Shown: piece by piece, positions 1 to 6,517 of the stretch | Layout: every line of letters begins with the position of its first letter | Position numbering within the stretch: position 1 is the stretch's first letter | NCBI GenBank assembly: GCA_020425485.1 | Contig: JAGQRL010000048.1 | Coordinates: forward strand, 1 to 8,800 | Reading direction: 5' to 3' | DNA: 8,800 nt | Source: Rhodospirillaceae bacterium | GTDB taxonomy: Bacteria > Pseudomonadota > Alphaproteobacteria > DSM-16000 > Inquilinaceae | Translations under genes and position numbers: made by a program | Notes under the pieces: model-generated | Database searches by the model: none | The model's input: the letters and a program-made list of their open reading frames with translations, nothing else | What the model was told of the DNA's origin: nothing

Positions 1-1053
1 CCGCTGACGCCGGTGCAGCAGCGCAACCTGGAACGCCTGTGGGGCACCAAGGTGATCGACCGCACCGGCCTGATCCTGGAAATCTTCGGGGAGCGGGCGC
101 GCACGCGGGAAGGCCAGCTTCAGGTGGAGCTGGCGCACCTGTCCTACCAGCGCTCGCGCCTGGTGCGGAGCTGGACCCACCTGGAACGCCAACGAGCGGC
201 CGGCGGTGCCGGCTTCATGGGCGGCCCCGGCGAGCGCCAGATCGAACTGGACCGCCGCCTGATCGATGAGCGCGTCATCCGTCTGAAGCGCGACCTGGAG
301 GAGGTGCGGCGCACCCGCACGCTCCACCGGGCGGCGCGCGGCCGGGTGCCCTATCCGGTGGTCGCCCTGGTGGGCTACACCAACGCTGGCAAATCCACCC
401 TGTTCAACCGGCTGACTGGGGCAGGGGTGGTGGCCCAGGACCTGCTGTTCGCCACGCTGGATCCCACCATGCGGGCCATCGACCTCGGCCGCGGCAACGA
501 CCGCAAGGCGGTGCTGTCCGACACCGTGGGCTTCATCTCCGACCTGCCGACCCATCTGGTGGCCGCCTTCCGCGCCACCCTGGAGGAGGTGTCGGAAGCC
601 GATCTGATCGTCCATGTGCGCGACATCGCCCACCCCGACACCGAAGCCCAGCGCCAGGACGTGGTGGCGGTGCTGGCCGATCTGGGAATCGATGCCGAGG
701 ACAGCCGCCACGTCATCGAAGCCTGGAACAAGGTCGACATGCTGGAGCCGGCGACGGCGGCAGACGTGATCGCCACCGCCGATGGGCGGATCGGCTGCGT
801 GGCGGTGTCGGCGGTGACGGGGGAGGGGTGCGACCACCTGCTCGACGTGCTGGCCCACGCCACCGACAGCGGCCGCGTCACCGTGCGCGTGACCGCCGAT
901 CTCACCAGCGGCCGCGGCCTTGCCTGGCTCTACAGCCACGGCACCGTGGTCGACCGCCACGACGACGGCTGCACCGCCGACGTCACGGTGCGGCTGGATG
1001 CCCAGGATGTCGGCCGCCTGACCGACCACGGCGACCTCCATCGCCTGGCATGA
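1..1053 (+). CDS. hflX: GTPase HflX, 3' part (start lies upstream of window)
   Basis: HflX is a cytoplasmic GTPase that binds the 50S ribosomal subunit and is known in other bacteria for splitting stalled or heat-damaged ribosomes. The reading frame is open from base 1, so the true start is outside the window; the GTG at 13 is internal. About 350 residues are visible and roughly 80-100 N-terminal residues are probably missing. In window numbering, the family signature GFMGGPGERQIELDRR is at about 70-85. The G domain has P-loop GYTNAGKST at 125-133, G2 TLDPT at 152-156, G3 DTVGF at 174-178, G4 NKVD at 243-246 and G5-like SAVTG at 270-274. All nucleotide-binding residues look intact. A short C-terminal domain follows. 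In many alphaproteobacteria hflX follows hfq, so hfq may lie just outside the left edge. Family assignment is near certain. Confidence 0.97.
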   Translation, partial: PLTPVQQRNLERLWGTKVIDRTGLILEIFGERARTREGQLQVELAHLSYQRSRLVRSWTHLERQRAAGGAGFMGGPGERQIELDRRLIDERVIRLKRDLEEVRRTRTLHRAARGRVPYPVVALVGYTNAGKSTLFNRLTGAGVVAQDLLFATLDPTMRAIDLGRGNDRKAVLSDTVGFISDLPTHLVAAFRATLEEVSEADLIVHVRDIAHPDTEAQRQDVVAVLADLGIDAEDSRHVIEAWNKVDMLEPATAADVIATADGRIGCVAVSAVTGEGCDHLLDVLAHATDSGRVTVRVTADLTSGRGLAWLYSHGTVVDRHDDGCTADVTVRLDAQDVGRLTDHGDLHRLA

Positions 1054-1055
1054 GA

Positions 1056-1077
1056 TCTGGCATTGCAGCATGCCGGA
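1056..1077 (+). other. Hairpin in hflX-monophosphatase spacer
   Basis: Immediately after the hflX stop, TCTGGCAT at 1056-1063 can pair with ATGCCGGA at 1070-1077. This gives an 8-bp stem with one G-U pair and a six-base loop. No T-tract follows, so it is not a classical intrinsic terminator. It could be a 3' stabilising or processing structure between cotranscribed genes, or chance in GC-rich DNA. The pairing is seen; any role is inferred. Confidence 0.35.
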
Positions 1078-1140
1078 ACGCTGCCGGTCTGTGGTAAGCA
1101 GCCAAGCGGGATGAGTCGGACGGGCAGGACAATGGGTGCA

Positions 1141-1962
1141 ATGGGCGAATTCGATCGGGGTGTCGGCAAGCAACTGGCCAACCAGGTGGATGCCGCCATC
1201 CGCGAAGTGGCGCGCACCATTGTGCTGCCGATGTTCCAGAACCTGTCGAGCGGCGATATCCGCCAGAAACGGCCCGGCGACTACGTGACCACCGCCGACC
1301 TGGAAAGCGAACGCGCGCTCGATGCCGCGCTGCGCCAGCTTCTGCCCGGCAGCACGGTGGTGGCGGAAGAAGCCGTCAGCGCCGACAAGGCGGTGCTCGA
1401 CCGCCTGGAGGAAGACGCGCCGGTGTGGGTGATCGATCCCATCGATGGTACGGCCAACTATGCCGCCGGCCGCACGCCGTTTGCCATCATGGTCGGGCTG
1501 GTGCATCGCAAGGTACTGCAGGCGGGCTGGATCTACCTGCCGGTGGACGACACCATGGCGAGTGCGGTGCGCGGGGAAGGGACCCTGTTGAACGGCGCCC
1601 CCCAGGCGATCGCGCCGGACACCGATATCGCCGCGATGCACGGCATCTTCCACATCCCGCGCCAGGAAGGCCGGCGGCGCGAGCGCGCGCTGAAGCTGTC
1701 GGCCCTGCTGCGCACGCACCACCGCATCCGCTGCGTCGGTGCCGACTATGCCGACCTGCTCACCGGCCGCACCCAGGTGGCGCTGTTCAACCGCATGACC
1801 CCGTGGGACCACGCCGCCGGCATGCTGATCTTCCGGGAAAGCGGCGGGGCCGCCGCCAAGCTGGATGGCTCGCCCTATGTTCCGGTGATGCAGGAAGACC
1901 CGGTGCTGCTGGCACCCACCGAGGCTGCCTGGCAAACCCTGCGCGACCGCCTGGAAGGCTAG
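1141..1962 (+). CDS. Inositol monophosphatase family protein
   Basis: This is a Mg2+-dependent phosphatase of the inositol monophosphatase (IMPase/SuhB/CysQ/HisN) superfamily, expected in the cytoplasm. From the ATG at 1141 it is 273 aa, normal for the family. The three metal-site motifs are intact: VAEEAV with E76/E77, DPIDGT at 99-104 followed by ANY, and WDHAAG with W222/D223 near the C-terminus. Substrate cannot be read from sequence; inositol phosphate, histidinol phosphate, PAP and other sugar phosphates are all possible. In-frame starts at 1063 (TTG), 1111 and 1132 are also open. I chose 1141 because an AGGA at 1126-1129 lies 11 bases ahead and the upstream residues look non-conserved; 1132 is a fair alternative. 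It lies 87 bases after hflX on the same strand and may be cotranscribed. Its stop is one base from the convergent mazG stop. Confidence 0.93.
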   Translation: MGEFDRGVGKQLANQVDAAIREVARTIVLPMFQNLSSGDIRQKRPGDYVTTADLESERALDAALRQLLPGSTVVAEEAVSADKAVLDRLEEDAPVWVIDPIDGTANYAAGRTPFAIMVGLVHRKVLQAGWIYLPVDDTMASAVRGEGTLLNGAPQAIAPDTDIAAMHGIFHIPRQEGRRRERALKLSALLRTHHRIRCVGADYADLLTGRTQVALFNRMTPWDHAAGMLIFRESGGAAAKLDGSPYVPVMQEDPVLLAPTEAAWQTLRDRLEG

Positions 1963-1963
1963 G

Positions 1964-2773
1964 TCAGGCGCGCTCAGCCGCCTTGGCAGCCACCCACAGC
2001 GCTTCCATCTCCTCCAGGCTCGCCCCATCGGCCGGCTTGCCGGCGGCGGCCAGCCCGTCCTCGATGGCACGGAACCGCCGCTCGAACTTGGCATTGGCGC
2101 CGCGCAACGCCTTTTCCGGGTCCACCTCGTAGCGCCTGCAGAGATTGGCGACGACGAACAGCAGGTCGCCCAGCTCATCCTCCAGATGCGCCGGATCGCC
2201 GGCCGCCGCGGCTTCGGCCACTTCGGCGGCTTCCTCGTGCAGCTTGTCCAGGATGTCGGCCGGATCCACCCAGTCGAAGCCGATGCGGGCGGCGCGGCGT
2301 TGCAGCTTCACCGCCCGGGTGAGCGCCGGCAGGCCCACCGCCACGCCATCGAGCACGCTGGGTGGTACCCCGCCGGCCGCCGCCTTGGCATGCCGTTCGG
2401 CCGCCTTGTGGGCTTCCCAGCGCTCGTTCATCTCATCGGCGGTGTCCACGCGCTCGGCTGCGAACACGTGCGGATGGCGCCGCACCATCTTGTCGCAGAT
2501 GCCGGCGGCCACGGCGTCGAAGTCGAAACTGCCGGCTTCCTCGGCCATGCGCGCGTGGAAGACGACCTGGAGCAGCAGGTCGCCCAGCTCGTCGCACAGC
2601 TCGCCCGAGTCGCCCCGCTGGATGGCATCGGCCACCTCGTAGGCTTCCTCGATGGTGTAGGGCGCGATCGTTTCGAAGGTCTGTTCCACGTCCCACGGGC
2701 AGCCGCATTCGGGGTCGCGCAGGCGGGCCATGATCGCCAGCAGACGGTCGATGGGACGGGTTTCGGGCAGCAT
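1964..2773 (-). CDS. mazG: Nucleoside triphosphate pyrophosphohydrolase MazG
   Basis: MazG hydrolyses (d)NTPs to the monophosphate and pyrophosphate, acting as house-cleaning and, in E. coli, also lowering ppGpp. At 269 aa it matches the two-domain form (E. coli about 263). The N-terminal domain has the CGCPWD start signature at 23-28, EEAYE at 42-46 and ELGD at 62-65. The C-terminal domain repeats the all-alpha fold with EEAAE at 179-183 and ELGD at 199-202. These are the EExxE...ExxD metal-binding motifs, intact in both halves, and KMVRRHPHVF at 94-103 is also typical. The ATG at 2773 gives the expected N-terminus; the preceding Shine-Dalgarno is weak (AGG about 8 bases upstream). It converges on the monophosphatase gene with one base between stops, so the transcripts probably overlap. 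Alphaproteobacteria often carry mazG close to hfq-hflX, which fits. Confidence 0.97.
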   Translation of the reverse strand: MLPETRPIDRLLAIMARLRDPECGCPWDVEQTFETIAPYTIEEAYEVADAIQRGDSGELCDELGDLLLQVVFHARMAEEAGSFDFDAVAAGICDKMVRRHPHVFAAERVDTADEMNERWEAHKAAERHAKAAAGGVPPSVLDGVAVGLPALTRAVKLQRRAARIGFDWVDPADILDKLHEEAAEVAEAAAAGDPAHLEDELGDLLFVVANLCRRYEVDPEKALRGANAKFERRFRAIEDGLAAAGKPADGASLEEMEALWVAAKAAERA

Positions 2774-2995
2774 CGCGGGACCTATGGGGCAGACGGGAAG
2801 GGGGGTGCGAGGACGCTACCCCAGAGCCGTCGCCGCCCGCCAGTGCCGAGGCGACCCCCCTTTCATCTCCGCCCACAGCGTGCCTGCGGCTCCTAGCACA
2901 GCCGGTCCGCCAGCCGCGCAGCGCCATCAAGTAGCTCTGAAATTCTTTTTAGAACAGTCGATTAGCGGATTTTTCTCAGAAGTATTCGCAGACGG
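2774..2995. other. Intergenic spacer upstream of mazG with AT-rich island
   Basis: This is 222 bases without a convincing gene. The part next to mazG is GC-rich. Bases about 2936-2992 form a distinctly AT-rich island containing a short dyad, TTCT-TTTT-AGAA at 2944-2955, flanked by CTG and CAG. The island lies just after the stop of the small minus-strand gene and upstream of mazG, so it could hold the small gene's 3' end, the mazG promoter, or both. A TTGACC reads on the minus strand at 2999-2994, but no good -10 hexamer sits at the right spacing. I therefore do not call a promoter or a terminator. Confidence 0.4.
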
Positions 2996-3322
2996 TCAAT
3001 CGTCGGCAAGGCAGCCGCTGTTCGACCTCGTGGCGGGCAACCCAAGCAATTCGCCGAGCTTCGCAATGGCCGAGGCGGCCCTGCCGCTGCCGGGAGATTC
3101 GGCCTTCAACGCCGCGTTCTCCGCCTCGTTGGCGTAGATGTCCTGGACGTCTTCCTGGCCGTTGCGGCCGCGCTTGGTATGCACCACGCGAACCGCATCG
3201 CCCTGGGTGCGCACCATCACCGCATCGGCGCAGGCAAGCGCCTGATCGCGGTCCGGCACCACGGATTCGAGGATCCAGCGCTCTTCGCGCAGCACGAAGA
3301 TTTCGAAATGTTCCTTGAACAT
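2996..3322 (-). CDS. Small conserved-looking hypothetical protein (108 aa)
   Basis: Function is not recognised. The minus-strand frame starts at an ATG at 3322-3320 with a strong Shine-Dalgarno six bases upstream, and codon use over the first two thirds matches the neighbours. The N-terminal part, starting MFKEHFEIFVLREERWILES, looks like a compact alpha/beta module: aromatic strand, helix (DQALACADAVMV), then a strand DAVRVVHTK. I recall similar beginnings (FEIYVL..GRW.L, then VRVV) in uncharacterised alphaproteobacterial proteins, some longer, but this is memory and not a search. The last 35 or so residues are Ala/Ser/Gly-rich, end in CLADD and look poorly structured. There is no signal peptide or membrane segment. 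It is divergent from the pseudo-helicase gene, 165 bases away. It may be a short family member or one that has lost its C-terminal domain. Confidence 0.75.
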   Translation of the reverse strand: MFKEHFEIFVLREERWILESVVPDRDQALACADAVMVRTQGDAVRVVHTKRGRNGQEDVQDIYANEAENAALKAESPGSGRAASAIAKLGELLGLPATRSNSGCLADD

Positions 3323-3328
3323 CGCGCG

Positions 3329-3333
3329 TCCTC
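3329..3333 (-). promoter_or_regulatory. Shine-Dalgarno for the 108-aa gene
   Basis: On the minus strand GAGGA lies six bases before the ATG at 3322. This is an ideal motif and spacing, fixes the start, and is the best evidence that this small frame is truly translated. Confidence 0.7.
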
Positions 3334-3425
3334 GCCGTCATAGGGCCCCCGATCCTTCTATACTGCAGGGTAGGTGAAGGCATTGCTAACGGGGCACGGA
3401 AAGGCGCTGCGTCGCACTTTATCGG

Positions 3426-3439
3426 ATAATATATATTAT
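3426..3439. promoter_or_regulatory. Perfect AT-only palindrome in divergent promoter region
   Basis: ATAATATATATTAT is a perfect 14-bp inverted repeat in an otherwise GC-rich genome, located between the divergent 108-aa gene and the pseudo-helicase gene. With one flanking base it offers a -10-like hexamer on each strand: GATAAT at 3425-3430 on plus, CATAAT at 3440-3435 on minus. No convincing -35 hexamer lies 16-18 bases away on either side. It could be a shared bidirectional promoter core or an operator for a dimeric regulator. The palindrome is seen; the role is inferred. Confidence 0.45.
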
Positions 3440-3465
3440 GGAAAATGATGTCGCATCCCGCAGAA

Positions 3466-3485
3466 AAATGCGCGGATCGCCATTT
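3466..3485 (+). other. Hairpin just upstream of the pseudo-helicase ATG
   Basis: AAATG-C-GCG at 3466-3474 can pair with CGC-CATTT at 3478-3485, giving eight pairs with one bulged C at 3471 and a three-base loop at 3475-3477. It ends two bases before the ATG at 3488 and includes GGAT at 3474-3477, the only weak Shine-Dalgarno-like stretch for that start. It might limit initiation at 3488, or mark 5' untranslated sequence if translation begins at 3542. Confidence 0.3.
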
Positions 3486-3487
3486 GC

Positions 3488-6487
3488 ATGCTACAAGCGC
3501 TAAACTCTCTGCAAAGCATTGTCGCCGATCATAGACCGGCCATGGCCCTGAACCTGGACAGTTCCGCAGACGCGCAGCCAAACCCGGTCCACGCCCAACT
3601 CACCGAGCTGGTCGACTGGGCCTGCGATACACTCGACAACAGCGGCCGCTACGGCGTGAGCTTTCGCTGCGACCGCGGCGGCCATCTGTTCGTCACGCCC
3701 AGCGTGGATGCGGAAACCTTCTTCACCGATGCCACCGGCACCTGCCGCTTCGACGATGCGGAAAGCGCTGTGTTCCTGGAAGCCCATGCCGAAGACAACC
3801 TCGGCTACGGCTTTCCGATTCGCGTCGATCATCGCGGCTTCATCACGCCGCTGCTCTATTGCGACGTCCGGGCGACCCGCACCTCGGATGGCTGGCAGGT
3901 CACCAAGCTGTCCGGCCGGCGGCCGCGCCTGCACCGGCGCGTGCTGATCGAAGCCGGCTACGACACCGCGTCGGCCGACCGCATCACCGAGTTCGTGGAG
4001 CGCACCACCTTCCGCTCGCTGCGGGACTGCCTGGAGCAGACGGCACGGGTGATCGGCGTCGACCCCGAATCGCTGATCGACGGGCCGGTGCGGGCGCTGG
4101 GCAGCGGCGAGGCCCTGCCGCGGCCGGGCTGGCACCGCACGCCGGTGCTGTTCCCGCTCGACCCGCCGGACTTCCATCGCGGGCTGCGCACCGAATTACA
4201 GAAGCTGCCGGACATCTATGCCGGCTCGCAGGCCCGCAACGCGCTCACCGCGGTGCTCGACCAGCGGCCGCGGCGCGGCCGGCCGGCCAACATCCCGGTG
4301 CAGGAGGTGCTGCCGCTCACCGAAGACCTGCTGCCGGTGACCGACAGCGTGATCGGCGCCCCCTTCGCGGTGGCCGAAGCGCCGCCCGGCTCCAACCGCA
4401 TGGCACTGATCGCCAGTGCCATCGCCACCCTGGCGGCGGATGGCAACAATGTGCTGTTCGTCACCCCCAACGCCACCTTCCTGCAACACCTGTGCGGCCG
4501 CTTGCAGGCGTTCCTTGCCCGCCAGGAACGCTGGATCATCACGCTCGGCAAGCCCGACCTGCGCGACCGCCTGCTGGCCACCATCCGCACCCAGCGCCGC
4601 CGCCGCACCCAGGTGTCCGCGGAAAGCGCCGCCACGGCCGATCTCAGGATCGACGGGTTCCGCCGCGCCTTCACCCAGCTCCGCAGCACGCTGGAACCGC
4701 TGCGCCGCGGCCAGGACCTGTGGAGCCGCCGGCAGAAGGCCCGGCTGGCGCTGGCCGCCCAGGTTCCGCGGCCCTGGGTCGGCCTGCTGGAGCTGGACTT
4801 TCCCATCCCGCAAACCCGCGAACAGCTCAACCAGTTGCGCACCCGGGCGCTGGCGTTGGCCGAACCGCTGGGCGGCCGGTCCATGTCGCGGCTGCTGCGC
4901 CGGGGCAGCGGCGGCGTCGACCAGGAGCGCGATGAGCTGGTCGCGGCCTTGCAGTCCGCCCTCGCCCGCGTGCCGCAGGACAAGCGCCGCCTGATCCCGG
5001 CTTCCGTCGTCACCGTGGCGGAAAGCCCGGACGCCCCGCGCATTCTCGCCCAGGCGTTCGATGCCCTGGCCCAGGTGCTCGACCATCGGCGCGCCGTCAT
5101 CGCCGAACGCCAGGCCGCCGAAGCGGTCCTGCAAGCCAGCACCAGCCAGGAGCTGGACGAACAGCTCATCGATGCCCACGAACGGGTGGTGGTGGCCTGC
5201 CGCGACCAGTTCCGCCGGCGCATGCGCGACACCCTGGCCGTGGTGCTCACCGGTGGCGAAGCGCGCATCAACGCCGCCCTCGACTCCCTGGAAGAACACG
5301 CCGCCAAGGTGGCGGACGGACGGGAGGACGAAGCCGACGCATCGGCCGTGGCCCGCCAGATCGCAGCACTCGCCAAGGGCTTCCCCATCTGGACCGCACT
5401 GGCCAAGGACGTGCCGGCGATCCTGCCGCTGGTGGGCGGCCTGTTCGACATGGTGGTGATCGACGATGCCGACCGGCTGCCCGCCCCGGCGATGCTGCCG
5501 CTGCTGTTCCGCGGCAAGCGCGCCCTGGTGGTCGGCGTTTCCCAGGGGCTGAAGCGCGAGGACTCGCGCTCCGACGGGTTGGTGCTCGCCGCCTCCGTCG
5601 GCCATGCGCCCAAGCACACGCTGACGGTGAACAACCGCAGCCACCCGCTGATCGTGGAATACCTGAGCGAGACCTTCCACGAAGGCAAGCTGCACGCCCG
5701 GGTGCCGTTCGCCGCCATGCGCCAACAGTTCCCCACCCCGGTGATGGGCATGCACTGGCACGATGTCGGCCCGCATGCCGAGCTGGGCTACGAGACCGAG
5801 CTGAGCGGCGCCGTCACCCTGCTCTACGCCTGGGACGAAGCCGGGCTGTTCAGCGATCCGCGGCCGCGCACCATCGGCATCGTCACGCCGCAGCGCGACC
5901 GGGTGGAGATGCTGGCGCGCAACCTGGAAGGCATGCTGCCGGTGAACGTGCCGATGGAGCGGGTGGCGCTCGGCACGCCGGAACGCTTCCACGGCGTCGC
6001 CGTCGACCTGATGCTGATCCTGCCGGGGATCGACCGGGAAACCCCGCCGGCCCAGGCGGAACGGCTGGCCAACGACCGCACGCTCTACCAGGGGGCGGTG
6101 GCGGCCGCCCGCGTCGGCGTGCATGTGGTGGCCAGTGCCGCGGCCTGCCGGGCGGCCGGCGGCATGATCGCCGATCTCTATCGGCACGCCTGCTATCCCG
6201 ACGCCAACCCCGACCTCACCGAAGGCAGTGCGCTGCCCGGCAATCCCCGCCTGCGCCTGGCCGCCCTGCTCGATCACCTGAACCTGTGCTTCCGGCCGGA
6301 AGGCTCCGGCTTCAAGGTCTACAGCCGGTTCGGCGGCACCTATCTGATCGGCATCGCCGCGGCCGGCGAGTTCGAGGAGCCCGACGCCACGGCGGACGGC
6401 GACCCGACGGTGGTGGTGATGATCGAAGCCCAGGAAATCCTGCGAACCCCCCAGCGCGTGCTGCGGCGGCTGGAACGGCTGGTCTAG
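3488..6487 (+). CDS. Degenerate SF1 (UPF1/Dna2-like) helicase; probable pseudo-helicase
   Basis: This 999-aa protein has the layout of an SF1 helicase of the AAA_11/AAA_12 type, but its key ATPase residues are changed. Residues about 20-240 form an N-terminal domain (YGFPIRVDHRGFITPLLYC is typical of such helicases). The P-loop position reads APPGSNRM at 298-305, lacking GKT/S. Motif Ia-like NNVLFVTPN at 320-328 is preserved. A long helical insert spans about 345-635. Walker B is VVIDDAD at 656-662 (usual DEAS/Q). Motif III is VVGVSQGL at 681-688 (usual GDxxQL). NNRSHP at 715-720 resembles motif IV. Motif V is GTPERFHG at 829-836, and the TRAR of motif VI is replaced by AAAR at 872-875. Residues about 890-999 are unassigned. 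The fold seems kept and ATP hydrolysis unlikely. The start is uncertain: codons 3488-3541 are unusually AT-rich, and the ATG at 3542 begins normal codon use but lacks a Shine-Dalgarno. A TPR gene follows after 30 bases. Confidence 0.85.
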   Translation: MLQALNSLQSIVADHRPAMALNLDSSADAQPNPVHAQLTELVDWACDTLDNSGRYGVSFRCDRGGHLFVTPSVDAETFFTDATGTCRFDDAESAVFLEAHAEDNLGYGFPIRVDHRGFITPLLYCDVRATRTSDGWQVTKLSGRRPRLHRRVLIEAGYDTASADRITEFVERTTFRSLRDCLEQTARVIGVDPESLIDGPVRALGSGEALPRPGWHRTPVLFPLDPPDFHRGLRTELQKLPDIYAGSQARNALTAVLDQRPRRGRPANIPVQEVLPLTEDLLPVTDSVIGAPFAVAEAPPGSNRMALIASAIATLAADGNNVLFVTPNATFLQHLCGRLQAFLARQERWIITLGKPDLRDRLLATIRTQRRRRTQVSAESAATADLRIDGFRRAFTQLRSTLEPLRRGQDLWSRRQKARLALAAQVPRPWVGLLELDFPIPQTREQLNQLRTRALALAEPLGGRSMSRLLRRGSGGVDQERDELVAALQSALARVPQDKRRLIPASVVTVAESPDAPRILAQAFDALAQVLDHRRAVIAERQAAEAVLQASTSQELDEQLIDAHERVVVACRDQFRRRMRDTLAVVLTGGEARINAALDSLEEHAAKVADGREDEADASAVARQIAALAKGFPIWTALAKDVPAILPLVGGLFDMVVIDDADRLPAPAMLPLLFRGKRALVVGVSQGLKREDSRSDGLVLAASVGHAPKHTLTVNNRSHPLIVEYLSETFHEGKLHARVPFAAMRQQFPTPVMGMHWHDVGPHAELGYETELSGAVTLLYAWDEAGLFSDPRPRTIGIVTPQRDRVEMLARNLEGMLPVNVPMERVALGTPERFHGVAVDLMLILPGIDRETPPAQAERLANDRTLYQGAVAAARVGVHVVASAAACRAAGGMIADLYRHACYPDANPDLTEGSALPGNPRLRLAALLDHLNLCFRPEGSGFKVYSRFGGTYLIGIAAAGEFEEPDATADGDPTVVVMIEAQEILRTPQRVLRRLERLV

Positions 6488-6503
6488 CCGCAACAGCGCG
6501 CCG

Positions 6504-6511
6504 AGGAGAGG
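6504..6511 (+). promoter_or_regulatory. Shine-Dalgarno for the TPR gene
   Basis: AGGAGAGG ends six bases before the ATG at 6518 and lies entirely in the 30-base gap after the pseudo-helicase stop. It fixes the start, which also yields a clean signal peptide, and supports translation of the second gene from a shared transcript. Confidence 0.7.
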
Positions 6512-6517
6512 TGCTCG

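Noticed and set aside
2186..2896. A 236-codon plus-strand open frame opposite mazG
   Set aside because: mazG is certain from its motifs, and the plus-strand product is low-complexity antisense of it.
2944..2955. LexA/SOS box or intrinsic terminator at the TTCT-TTTT-AGAA dyad
   Set aside because: It does not match the alphaproteobacterial GTTC-N7-GTTC box, and the stem is too short and AT-only to act as a terminator.
2976..3581. A 201-codon minus-strand frame covering the 108-aa gene and the divergent spacer
   Set aside because: It runs through the AT-rich spacer into the pseudo-helicase 5' end, has no Shine-Dalgarno, and its composition is Arg-rich shadow. The 108-aa frame has the proper start signal.
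4216..5751. A 511-codon minus-strand open frame inside the pseudo-helicase gene
   Set aside because: It has Ser/Arg-rich shadow composition, no recognisable motif, and complete overlap with a gene of clear helicase-like layout.
3488..6487. The helicase as a frameshifted pseudogene
   Set aside because: The frame is uninterrupted for 999 codons with even codon use, and the altered motifs lie in correct order with conserved flanks. The changes are substitutions, not frame loss.
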